Made by a program: the position numbers and the translations under genes. From Platycnemis pennipes (taxonomy: Eukaryota > Arthropoda > Insecta > Odonata > Platycnemididae): a stretch of 64,000 nt of DNA. The stretch spans positions 44,406,698-44,470,697 of the forward strand of contig OW121855.1 in assembly GCA_933228895.1 (NCBI GenBank), written 5' to 3'. Below are positions 49,901-61,269 of this stretch, one piece after another (position 1 is the first letter of the stretch; each line of letters starts with the position of its first letter). The notes under the pieces are model-generated. The model worked only from the letters and a program-made list of their open reading frames with translations. It was not told where the DNA came from and ran no database searches.

Positions 49901-52310
49901 CTACAGGCAGATGATTAGCTACATTTTTCTTTCCATGGATTTATTAGCTTTTTATCATTCTATTATACGTCACTTGAGCTTTTTTCATCAAATTATATGA
50001 TGGAAACACAAAATATTACGTTTTGCAAGACTTGTGATAAGCTGATTTATCTAAGCCCATCCGAATCTCATGAAGCAAAGGAAATACGTGTGGCCATTCA
50101 ATTAAATCCCAGATAATTTCTGACTCTCATCGAAATCAGCTAATCATTACGATTGGCCATCCAAATTCGTTGCTTCCTTCGATAGAATGGAGAAAAGATG
50201 CCCAGTTAAGAAAATATCTCACGCTTACGTTGTCGTTATTTAAAAGCTGTATCCATAGAATTCAATGTATTTTTTGAAGTGTTTTTTTAAATTGTTTACG
50301 AGCGACCGAGCCGGCTAAGTGGTTCCTTCAATTTGAGCCGAAAAATTACTCAGGCTTGGCGGGAAGTCAAGATGACTAAAGCAAAATGGAGCAGCGATTG
50401 CGTCCCGTGTTTTCAGATAAAGCAGGTTGTACGCCAGCGCTCCTTTCCCACGCCCCCACAAAAGAGATTATCATCGTTGCATAATATATTAAATAAAATA
50501 AGCTCATACGTGCGTATTTATTTTAACCCCAGATTTGATACATTAGTTTACAACCTTGGAAGAAATCCAATTAAGGGCGTGTGAAATGCTACCTTAGTGC
50601 GAAATAGTTTTTAAAGAAGGAAGAATATATGAAGTTTAACGGTAAATCAAAGATAAAACACACTTTATAGGGTAAAAATGGTGCCTTGAAAATGAACTTT
50701 AAGCTTTCAGTTAAGTTATAATTGAAATTGGAGTGCATTACGCGAACAAATGGATTTCACTCAATTTCCCATGTGAATATGAGTACACGAGCTACAATTC
50801 AAAGGTTGTATAACGGGATTAAAAAAAAGAACTTAAGGAGCCGAAAAAGTGTGGTGATAAAGATAAGGCCTCTTTCACGAAATTTAATATACACGCGTTT
50901 ATCTATCAGCGAAAGGGAACATAAGTGGATTATCTTAGCTAATTATCTTAGGGGCTTACACATGCGCAGCATATTTTCTTCAAAATACGGAATAAGAAAA
51001 TCTACCCAAACGATTACAACTGGTTAGAGATTGAATCACTTTTGCAACCCAAACAGTACTTGGACACATTCGCAGGCGCCTGAAAGCATACCGCCCGTGA
51101 GGCAACATGAAAGTGCTATTTTATTTCTTGAGCGTTACAGACGATTTTGCAAGCTCAGAGCGCTCAAGTAGAAGGTAACATCAATAAGAAAGTGCGCGAT
51201 CAATTAAATTACTGAATGATTACTAGCACATGAAAAGCTAGTTATATTTCCTGCTTTCCATTTTCCTGTTTTACACCTGGACAAACCAAAAAGAGGACAT
51301 TTTGAACATGTAAGGATGGCGACATCCTAGTGCAAAAGGAAACAGTATTTTTCGCCATGAAAAGAACCCTATACTGCGACCGTGAAACTCAGGCTGGTAG
51401 CACGCAGACTTGAAAAAAATCATAAGTCACCAGTTCATCCTGGGGGAAAACAAATACATATACAAAAAAATTCCTGTTCCTCAGTCTTCACAAATAAATA
51501 TAACTAACGATTACACATAGAGTATAAATCAGATATTTCTGGCGAAAAAAAATTCCGATTCTCTCGTTCCCTTCCCCAAGTATGAGGGATATCACTCATA
51601 TAACCTTTCTTCTACAACTACGGTAATAAGCTAAGGAATATGCTATTCTTGCCTATATAAGTGCGCATAGGGTTTGACGGATTAATAATTAATGTAATTT
51701 GTTAGTAAAAATCATTGCTAACAATAGTTAGTAACATCCGGCAAAAAAATCACCTAAAAATCAATGCGAGGCGATATTAAAAACATGTTTTATTTTTGTT
51801 TTTAAGGGGTGTTTAAATGAGCAGGCTGTAATTATTATAGATATAGCATTAGTAGTTAATATGTATCAAAGCGCAGGAAAGAGCGCCACCTTAATAAGAA
51901 TAAGATATAGTTATTAGGTCATCATCATGACCTCACGACAAACATTAGCCACTGTAAGTGTTATGCCAATGCTATACGCATAGTAAATATTAGAAGTGGG
52001 GAAGAATACACGATCTCTTGCGAGTTTTGTTTCAAAACGGGTCCCTATTCCTTATTTATTCGGTGCATGTGCAGCCGAGTGGCCGATCATTTGAACAGGA
52101 ACGGAATCATATATGATGGTATGATTTACATTACCAATTTAGAATATCAGCAAATGCACTTCAACCACCAACCATTGATGTAAATTTACTCATTCAAGAA
52201 ACTAAATATCTTGCGGGGAGGCTTCCATATGCTAACAAATTGGCACCTACTTGATATTTAACTAATTATTTTAGTTGAAATTTGATCTGAGCAGACCTCA
52301 ATAGTCAGGT
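46970..52310. other. No gene recognised
   Basis: More than 5 kb without a recognisable element. Frames such as 47,810-47,995, 49,516-49,776 and 50,722-51,027 (all plus) are basic and lack domains. A tRNA-D-arm-like word (CCGGCTAAGTGGTT) near 50,310 has no B box after it. Confidence 0.55.
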
Positions 52311-52311
52311 T

Positions 52312-52420
52312 AATCCAATGGCCCCTTAATGTCAACTGATTTTGTAATACAAAGATCACCGGTTCAAATACCACCTATGGCATGGATGTAATATAGCATT
52401 AGAATTAAGTCAGAGAAGAC
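52312..52420 (+). repeat. tRNA-like SINE relic
   Basis: AATGGCCCCTTAATGTCAAC is followed by a TTTTGTAATAC anticodon-like loop and CACCGGTTCAAATACCACC (B box, 52,361-52,372), then GGCATGGAT as in the SINE at 6,124. The A box is weak. Confidence 0.5.
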
Positions 52421-52424
52421 TGCG

Positions 52425-55400
52425 CGGGATTATCAAAAACGTAGAAGAACTTTACAATTTAATGCAACCAATTTTGACAGTAATGAAAAAAAACTACACG
52501 ATGAGTTGGTGAAATGAGGGAAAGGTGAATTACGAAGAAGGATATGGAGGAGGAGAAATAGGAGGGTAGTAAAGACCCTTGGCAACAGGCTAACGTCACC
52601 TTGACTTCACCATTTCATGGTCAAATGGGCGAGGGAGACTTGCAAAAGGGAGTGAGGAAGGAGGAGAGACGGAAAGGTTAGGGGTTGGGGGAGAGGGAGA
52701 GGTTTGTGGAGGACGGTGGGGTGAGGGAGGGAGAGAGAGAATGGAAGAGGGATGAGACGAGTAGGTGACGAGGGTTGGGGAGGGAGAGAGCGGTCGAGTA
52801 CGGGAGATGAATCTAATGGAGGAGGGGTGGGGCAAGAACCCCCTGCTGTCATCCCCGGCCAATGCTTCAGAATCCTATAAAGGGTGCGAGGCGGAAAAAA
52901 GAGTGCATCTCCAGAAGAAAGGGAAAGAGTAAACAAGAGAACAGAAAAAGCGAATGAGAAGAAAAGCGAGTGAGTGCACAAGATAGCGGGCAGAAGACTG
53001 AACGGAATGTCACGGTGGCAGAGTGGGAATGAAACGAACAATGTGAAATCATTAAAGGAATACTACATATTATAAAGTGTATAGAAAGCTTCAGAGTTCA
53101 AATCGAGATGCTTAATTATTACTGTCTATGTCCGTGGGGAAAAGAGCTTTCATCTCCCTAATAAAGAATTGACAAGCATTACTCTGAAAGAAACTATTTC
53201 ACATTTTTCTGAGGTTTTTACCTCATACCATTTTTGGCATTATTTCTGCATGTCTCAGCTTTATGCGAGTGGTTAACCACTATGACACAAAATAGTCTCC
53301 GACTAGTCATTCCCTCTCATCTGTAGTTGACCTCACTAAATTCACAGCACCAATGGGTGCTCTTTATAAATTTGCAAGATGTAACAACAAAAATTTACAG
53401 GAGATGTGAGGCCCATATATGGTTATTAAAATGAAATGAATGAACATCATTGAAAAACTATAAAACAAAGAATAAGTAACAAATCAAAGAAGACACTAAT
53501 AAATTAATTTCTAAGGTGACTCCAAGTGAATGTATCATTAAGATCACAATCATTTGGAAACATGATAATGAAATATATGAGTGAATACTCCTTGAGTCAT
53601 AACGTATTCATGAAGAGTTTTAATGATAAAAAAGGAATCGGAAGAATTGAGCTGGAAGACCATTAAAGAGGTATACGGAACAAATAATATCCCATCTTTA
53701 ATGCACCACCCACATCTCTCTCTCTCATCTTCTCAACTCTCTCCCTCACCGTCTTCCACTCATATCTCCTCCAGCGTCTTTTACCACCTTCAACGTGATT
53801 TCTGCCCCGATTTTTATATAGGCCAATGCACGCTCTTAATATCCGGAATATATTTCCTAAAATTATATGAATAACCATCGCGCGTACTGCAACCCTTCTT
53901 CTCCGCACTCCTCTCTCCCTGTCCCTAAATACGCCTCAGAACATGATTCTTCCTTCAACAATGGCTTTAGGATCTCTATTATGTTCTCTCTTCCTCCCAC
54001 AGATTCATCCGTTAAACTACATACCGTAGAACTAATATGTGACGCCATTCAGGCCAGTTGCCACAGAAGCTTAGCGCGACTACTTTCGTTCACACAAGAC
54101 ATTAGACAACTCTACGACTTCCCTTGTTAAGGATTAAGTAATCTTCACCACCTATTATAGGCTATTTTCGGGGAAAAAACCTAACTTAATGACGAAAATT
54201 TGAATTCTGAACGTAAAAAAGTAGGATAAAAAATAAATACCACCGGATAAATAATTCAAGACTGAATTCGAATAATCATGCAATCGCAAAGAAGGCTGAC
54301 TTCCTTTCCATTAAAATCTATGAGCCGCGAATTATTTCACCTATTTAAATCTCCAAGTCAACAATTTTTTAGCCGTTAAAGTCTCCGGGTCGCGGTAGTA
54401 AGTTCAGGATGGTCTATCCCAGGGGAAATGGAAGAAAAACACCTTGAGAGGAAAACAATTATGAGCGGGAACCAGCGGAGCCAGAAGTCAATATAGAACT
54501 CATGGAGTTGGACGGTGCGTAGATAAGCAATCACAAACTGGGCTATTGAGACTCAGTAAAAGAATGGGGTGGGAACAGCTCGGAGGAAATGAATGAGGCA
54601 GAGGAGTGGGACTAGTTGACTACTAAAATAAAAATATGCGAGCCATAAGGAGGCCGGCTCGAAAATTAGTGTCAGGTGAGAGAGGATAGATCGGCAAGAT
54701 TTTAAAAAGCTGTGGAAATGGCTAGGAGTAAAATAAAATATAGGGATATGCTCAGAGGATTCCCACCGCGTTGGATAATATCATTCACGGGGAGAACATC
54801 AAGCCTTTCAAATAAAATATAGTTCAACAACTGCGACCCATGAATTAAGGCATCCATTATAGGTGGCTGATAAATATGTGAAACAATACCAATGATTGCT
54901 GAGAGTTTGGCGAAGCGTTGAGGGCAAGAAAGAAAGAATGAAGACAAAAGGATAACAGGATCGATGAACAGATAGTGGAGAACACAGCAGGTAGATGAAT
55001 GTAAAAGCAACCTTGAGATGAGTTAACTTAGTCGAACGAAACGTACATTAAAAAAACTGCTGCTGGGTAGGAAGGGGCCACAAAAAGTATAAATTAAGAA
55101 AATAATGAGCGTGTCACTTGACCTCATGCATTTCAAAAATGCATTCTTTACTAAGGTGTAGATGTTAGGTCAAATGGTTTAAGACACCACTCGAGAAGAA
55201 TACCCTTAGAATAAACAATAAATAAGATGATTCTCATTAAGAAAAACCACTTCTAGTATCATTTTATAGCCACAAATGACTTAAATCTGCAAACATTACG
55301 ACTGAAAATAATTGTGCCATTATATTCATTCCACTGGTTTAGGCAGGCTTTGATGGACATCGATAATTTCATGCCGTATTAAAAACAATTAATGATTCTC

Positions 55401-56000
55401 GTTAACAGCTAAACTCTTGAGTTCAGGCTCATTATGAAGGTAACATATTGGGGGTAACTTCATCCCACGTCAGTAAATTTGATGTCAATGGTTCGGATGT
55501 CAAATAACTTTTAACACCACAAAAGCTATAAAACCAGGTGTAACTATGAATAACAGTAACAATTGATAGTTCATTAAAAATTTATCAAACATGTAGGTCC
55601 CCATTAGATTTATCATTTATTTCAAAGCTATGCTGATTTTATCGTTATTTAGTTTATAATACTTGATTTGACGGATGTATTAACCACGGACATAAATGTA
55701 CTGCTATTAAATTAATAATTTGGTATGGTTTTAATTCAGACGTAAATGAAATAAAAACGAGACACCGCCAATTAATATTTGGACACAATTAATAATGAAG
55801 CCAGTTTTGAGCAATTTATCTCCTTGTAGTACTTTAAAGCAATACTCACAAGGAGCACAAGGAAGTAAGACAAGGTCTGATGGATGTATCTCCATCAAAT
55901 CACCAAGGATTCATGACACATGAAAAAACAATTTAATCTAATGGGTGTAAGTACTAAATTATGCTCTTCTTCAATAATTCCAACACTCCATAAAATATAC
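52425..56000. other. No gene; long purine-rich tract
   Basis: 52,620-52,830 is a G/A-rich plus strand with repeated GGGAGAGGGAG words. A TATAAAGG lies at 52,877. 53,690-54,130 is pyrimidine-rich. Frames up to 144 codons on minus cover the tract only because pyrimidine-rich codons lack stops. Confidence 0.5.
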
Positions 56001-56001
56001 G

Positions 56002-56218
56002 TGCCAGCCCCGGTGGCGGATGAGTTAAAGTCCTCGCCTGCTAATCCTGGTGTCGCGGATTCGAGTCCCACCTGCACCTAGGGTTTCTCCCCCTAGGACA
56101 TGGTTGTGTCAAGCTCTGTTGGTTCAGCCCCTGGGAAACCTGATGACAGACTAATGCCCATTGGGATCCCAGGGGTGTATGGATCGACAAAATCGTGAGA
56201 GAGCAAAAATAAAATATG
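56002..56218 (+). repeat. Ser(GCT)-tRNA-derived SINE
   Basis: The head CCCCGGTGGCGGATGAGTTA (A box) is followed by CGCCTGCTAATCCTGG (anticodon GCT at 56,040-56,042), a variable-arm-like stretch, and CGGATTCGAGTCCCACC (B box), in the order of tRNA-Ser. A 130-bp unrelated body follows, containing CCTAGGGTTTCTCCCCCTAG, itself an inverted repeat, and an A-rich end AAAAATAAAATATG. Stems are too mismatched for a functional tRNA. Confidence 0.7.
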
Positions 56219-56219
56219 T

Positions 56220-59200
56220 TGGATTGTAAAATTGTGAATTAATACAAATGCGGATGTAAAATACAGGGAAACATCTGATGAGGAGGAAGTAATAGATCAT
56301 TGAATGGACGGAAAACTTTCCATGCGTGAAGATTTTCCTCTTTAATGAGAGGAGGAGGAGACGCCATCACAAAATGATAACGAAACCTTGAAAGTTGCCT
56401 TAAAATATTTTTTATTAATTTCAGTACCAGAATTTAAACCTTAATTGGCGTTTTTACATAAGAAAATCAAGTTGCTTAAAACAGCAACACAAATATTTTG
56501 CTAAGTCTATTATCACTATATTTTAGTTTTCAGACTTGAATATTACGGACAATTAATAACTATCTTTGACTAATACTCTGAAAATATTTCATTTTATCGA
56601 TATCGACACATAATTACATAACATACAAACATAAAAATGAGAGGCGTGATTGATGGCTTTGTACGGCCAGGGCCTACGATAGACGTGATTCCGAAGTCTA
56701 CGACTACGCTCCATGTAACAATAAAAACTGGACAACAACAAACTTAGCGTACTAATATTAGGTAACATATGCCATCCAGAAGTGGATCAAATTGTTTTGA
56801 TTCATGGGAGTGAGTGGTTTTTTCAGCAGAAGTGCAAACTCACATACGGATAAGAAACTCGTCCAATTAAGTTCACATTTTAGATATGAATCAATCAAGG
56901 ACTGCACACTCACAATATCATTCGGTAAATATAATGAAACTCTAATTAAAAGAGAATGCGTGCTACGTGCTACGTGAAAGGAAAAACTTAAAATATAATT
57001 CAATACAAGATGGATTTCGGCCAATTCAAGTTCGGTCAATTTAATAAAATTTGCAAACGTTCAGTTCCTCTTTTTACTTTTCTTACCAATATGTGTATAA
57101 GAATAAAATGCTCCGCCCATCCTGGATGGTCTCACTGATTTCCGTATTCAGTCAATGTATTACGAATGCAAGAGACGGAAGCACATCGCCACAGTTGTAT
57201 ACACACAGTACCTTTTCAGCATAAAGTTTTAACCAATATGGAAGAATTTCGGTTGATTTTACTTAGAATAAAATTAGCATATGAAAGACTTTCAAAACTT
57301 TTTACGTAGACGAGTGTTCCGTTTTCATTCAAACAACCCTGTAATGCGGGATAAGGGAGAGGAAAGGCTTCAGGTAATGGTAGATCACCCTAAAAAGCAA
57401 ATTTGCACATCGAATCCTATTCCTATAAAAATCGTGAATTAATCACCGATTGTCGAACTACTTTGATTCAGCCAAGAATTACAAAAGGGCTCACTGAATG
57501 GAAATTTCTCGTCGAATTCCCAAGAGTGGATATGAAGGCAAGCGAGGAGCTGCGAAAATGTCTGTTTTGACAACATAAAAAATTGCAGTGGATTTCTACT
57601 CATACCAGCATATGAATTCCCAATGATAGATAAGATGATACTGAGAAGAGTACTTATTTCTCTGAAATGAGCACTCTGTTCTGGTTAATTTATACGCAAG
57701 GACTCTTCTATCTACAGCGTACAAGATTTTAAGGACCATTTGATGATAGGACGATAATTAGGAAAACCGTTGCGTGGTAAAACAAGATAATTTTTTAGAC
57801 TGAGTACATTTCGTAATCATAATGAGGTTCAAGATCCCGTCTCAAAATGGGAGGAAATAAGTACGGAAAAGGACGAAAGGGAGGAAAAGTGGAGAAAAAA
57901 TAGTTTATTGATCTACTCTTAACGACGCCAAAGGACCAATGGACAGGGCACTGAACTTGAAATTTCCATCACAGGGCACCCTAATGAAAATTCTACTGCA
58001 ATTCCTGTTTCTGTAATTACGGCAATTGCCTTTCTAAAAGCCAAAAGTTACTGTATGGAGCTTTTAAATCTGCAAAGCTGTTTTTGGTAAAACGAGACGA
58101 ATATCCCTATCTATTAGTAATCAATAGGTAGGTTCGCCTTTTAGTGATTTAAAAATGTTGGGTGTTTTAAAATGATTCACTGATTTATTCTATGTTTAAA
58201 GTTTTGTCAATTTTGCAGTACATACAGCATATGATTCAATCATTTGTTTCTTGCGACAGTGTGACGAAAGCATTTACCACCCAGCACGATTAGTCATGAT
58301 TTTTCGCATATCAACATCCTTTTTGCAAGATTGGACTCTTTGAAGGATTGCGAACTAGCCACCAATACCTTAGCGGAGGCACCCGCTGAAACTAATTCCT
58401 TGAGTAGAGCATATTTGAAACATAGGGGTCCGAGTGTAATTCATTCAAACAGTAGGACTTCATCGAGAAATTTCCTTTTTCCCGACCTATGAATGTGGTA
58501 TACATGTGTGGTTATCAAAATGATAATTATTACCACAGAGATGAATTAAAGACAAAATTCTTGCATGTACAAGACGATAAAAGCTCCAACGTCTGAAAAT
58601 ACCCCATATGCAGCCAAGCCAAAAAACCAATTCACCAGCTCCATGAGTTTTATAAATAAATTATACCTCAATATGCATTGATTGAAAGATGCTGCGTCAA
58701 CCGAATGTTCTTTTTTTAACGTCATCCAAAAGAGAAAAGCATATCAAACGAACGCTCCGCTGCACTGTCAGACTCGAATAGAGAATTTCCTTACACTCGG
58801 TAGTGACAACCAGTCGGGGGAAAAATGGACGACCATGATCTCACGTGGCACGGAAAAATCATAAATGAACCGAGTGAAAACATCGCGAACGGAGACATGA
58901 CGACGACGGAACGCGGCCGAACATCAGTCGGCCGCCGTTTGAAATTCACACCGAACGTCTCCCGGGAGCGGCACTTCTCATTCATTACGATCCCTCCTGG
59001 ACCTCCTCTTCCCTTTTCCTCCTCTCGTGGAATGCCTCTCCCTCCACTCTCTCCCTTGCTCCCTCTCCCTCGTTACGAAAAGACAAAAGCGGAGCGGGCA
59101 CAAAGAGAAACCCGCCCTGTTCCTCCTCCCAGTGCACGGGAGGAGGAGGAGCGCTTTAACGGGCTTTGTGTGTGGCCGCCTCTCTTGGGAAGGGCCGGGG

Positions 59201-61105
59201 TCCTTAAAGAGAGAGAAGGGGGGAGGGTGGCAGCGGGCCTTCCATGACGTTTGAACGCGGGGGGAGGGGAGGGAAAAAAATCGAGAGTATCGGGAAAGAA
59301 AACGGGAGGAACGCTGTAATTTGCCGTCCGGTGCCGACAGTCGAGGTGCAATCCTAAGAGATTCGAGGGGGGAGGAAGGAGTTGAAGAAAAAACGGCTCA
59401 CCGACCACGCATCGCGTTCTTTTTACTCGGCATCTCCTCGAGATGAAGGCGAGGTCTCCCAACGGAAAGCCACTCCGCATGAGACGGGACCGATCGCTAA
59501 GTGCCTCATCGAAGTGGATGGGGTAAGTAAAGCTGACCACGGATGGATGATAAAAAAAAATTTTTGAAGGACACGATCTCATTTTTTTCAATAGAGAATC
59601 AATTTCCGTACATGTCCGGGTAAAATCTTTCCTTAGATTTAGCTGCAGCCGGTATTCCACGTTTGTCTGGTTGAACTACCAATCATTTCACCAATTCCGC
59701 TAACATTAAGTTCTACCTTCAAACTCACTGCTTGCCCTTATATTAAGCATGATACAGCAGTGTACAAATGACTACTAAAATGTCACAATAGTAACGAAAA
59801 GAAATGTTGTAACTCAATTTAAGTGGAAAATTGAATTATTACCAGTAGCACATTCAAGCATTTCATCCAAATATGATAGATTATTTCGCTGACAGGTTTA
59901 AATATCGTAGTAATCTAGAAAGGACAGAGTCTTAATATTATATGTACCGTTCACTTACCCTCATTTTATTTTCGCATGTAAAATATATTTTGGAACTAAA
60001 ATCCTAATATGGCTCACTTTCTTAATTTGACTTTTAATCAGGCAAAGAAACTTATCTCACATAAAGTCAGAAAATTGCCATTTAAAACATTACATCTCTC
60101 AAATGCTAATGCCAGTTTTATATAGAAGAGAACTGCTCAACCACTCTTCTTGCCAGCAGTGTTTCAAAATTAGCAAAGAATCAGAAAATGTTGGTTTCTG
60201 TTCCATAATCAAAGTCACCCAAAGACGATCAACTACACTCATATGCCTGCTATATTCCTGGATACGAGAAACTCATATCTCTACAATATTCCTGAGTACA
60301 TACAAAGAGGCTGCAGCCATATCAAGACTAACGGTAATTAGTAGGGAGTAATTCAGACTATAGGTGACATCTCCAGTAACACAGAAAATAGCTTTTCGAT
60401 AATCCTACGAGGAACATAATTTTACGCACCCACCTGAAAGATAAGCTCACGATATTTAAAAAATTTAAAACATGGATAAAATATCCAAGGATGTTAAATC
60501 CTACTGGAGGAAGAAAGGACATGCAAGCCAATCGGTGACAATGACACTAGAATGGGGGTATTTAGAAAGGATTAAGCCCCACCTGCTCCGCACAAAACAT
60601 TGCGTCTCATTCCGCGTATTATGGAAACTGCATGTGTACAAAAGCATAAATAACAAAGAAATCGTACCCAGGATTCATCTCTGTGGCGTCAGTTAATCTT
60701 TCTAAGGTTATAATTGCATTTCATTCTGCTGGAAGTTTATTTCACACTGAAAATGGTCTGCATTTAACTTATTTATACCACACATTTGGCTCTTGTTTGT
60801 GTGTTTTCGCACTTTCCTCCGTTTCTATGGCGAATTTAAAAAATGTAGTCCATGGTATTAGTATTCTATATATTACAGCGCGCAAAAGCAACTTCACCCG
60901 TAAGAGTATCGCGGTTAGCAAGCCCGTATATCCGTACCTAACAGGATGGCCGCTGGCTTCTCCAACTAGCTACGATGCCTCCTCTAGTACATTCTCACTT
61001 ACTTGGATATTTCCCAGAGAAGATGACATTTGACGAAAAAATCAACTATTTACATCATAGAACGTTAAAACACTTATGGCCAACCAGCAAAACTAGCGCC
61101 ATTAT
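56220..61105. other. GC/CpG-rich block 58,790-59,560, otherwise empty
   Basis: The block has many CpG dinucleotides (for example around 58,885-58,975) and a strong donor-like GGATGGG/GTAAGT (intron start 59,523). An upstream frame of about 47 codons begins only with TTG, so a 5' UTR exon fits better than coding sequence. A 195-codon minus frame crosses the same DNA without a domain. The remainder is AT-rich and shows nothing I recognise. Confidence 0.35.
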
Positions 61106-61108
61106 CCC

Positions 61109-61267
61109 TACATCTACATCTACACGATACCCTGCAAGCCACCGCGAGGGTGTGTGACAGGGGGCGAAGATCACCAAGCATGCACTACTAACATGCAAAC
61201 TAGCAACTAAATTGTGTCATGCAACTAGATTGTTAGTATCTATAGTATTTGAGGGGTTAATACATGC
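61109..61267 (-). mobile_element. LINE family A 3' end (copy 6)
   Basis: The plus strand starts CTACATCTACATCTACACGA, then the complement of the family signature, and ends TTTGAGGGGTTAATACATGC. It is nearly identical to 7,615-7,775, so these two copies are the youngest pair of the family here. Confidence 0.85.
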
Positions 61268-61269
61268 CT

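Noticed and set aside
50300..50345. tRNA-like D arm near 50,310
   Set aside because: No B box or anticodon arm follows within tRNA distance.
52607..53041. 144-codon minus-strand frame
   Set aside because: It translates a pyrimidine-rich tract into Ser/Pro/Leu repeats with no sign of a real protein.
56002..56080. Functional tRNA-Ser gene
   Set aside because: Acceptor and D stems do not pair, no terminator follows, and a SINE-type body with an A-rich end comes after it.
59073..59660. 195-codon minus-strand open frame
   Set aside because: It lies over GC-rich, stop-poor DNA, is rich in Ser/Pro/Arg low-complexity stretches, has no domain, and conflicts with open frames on the other strand.
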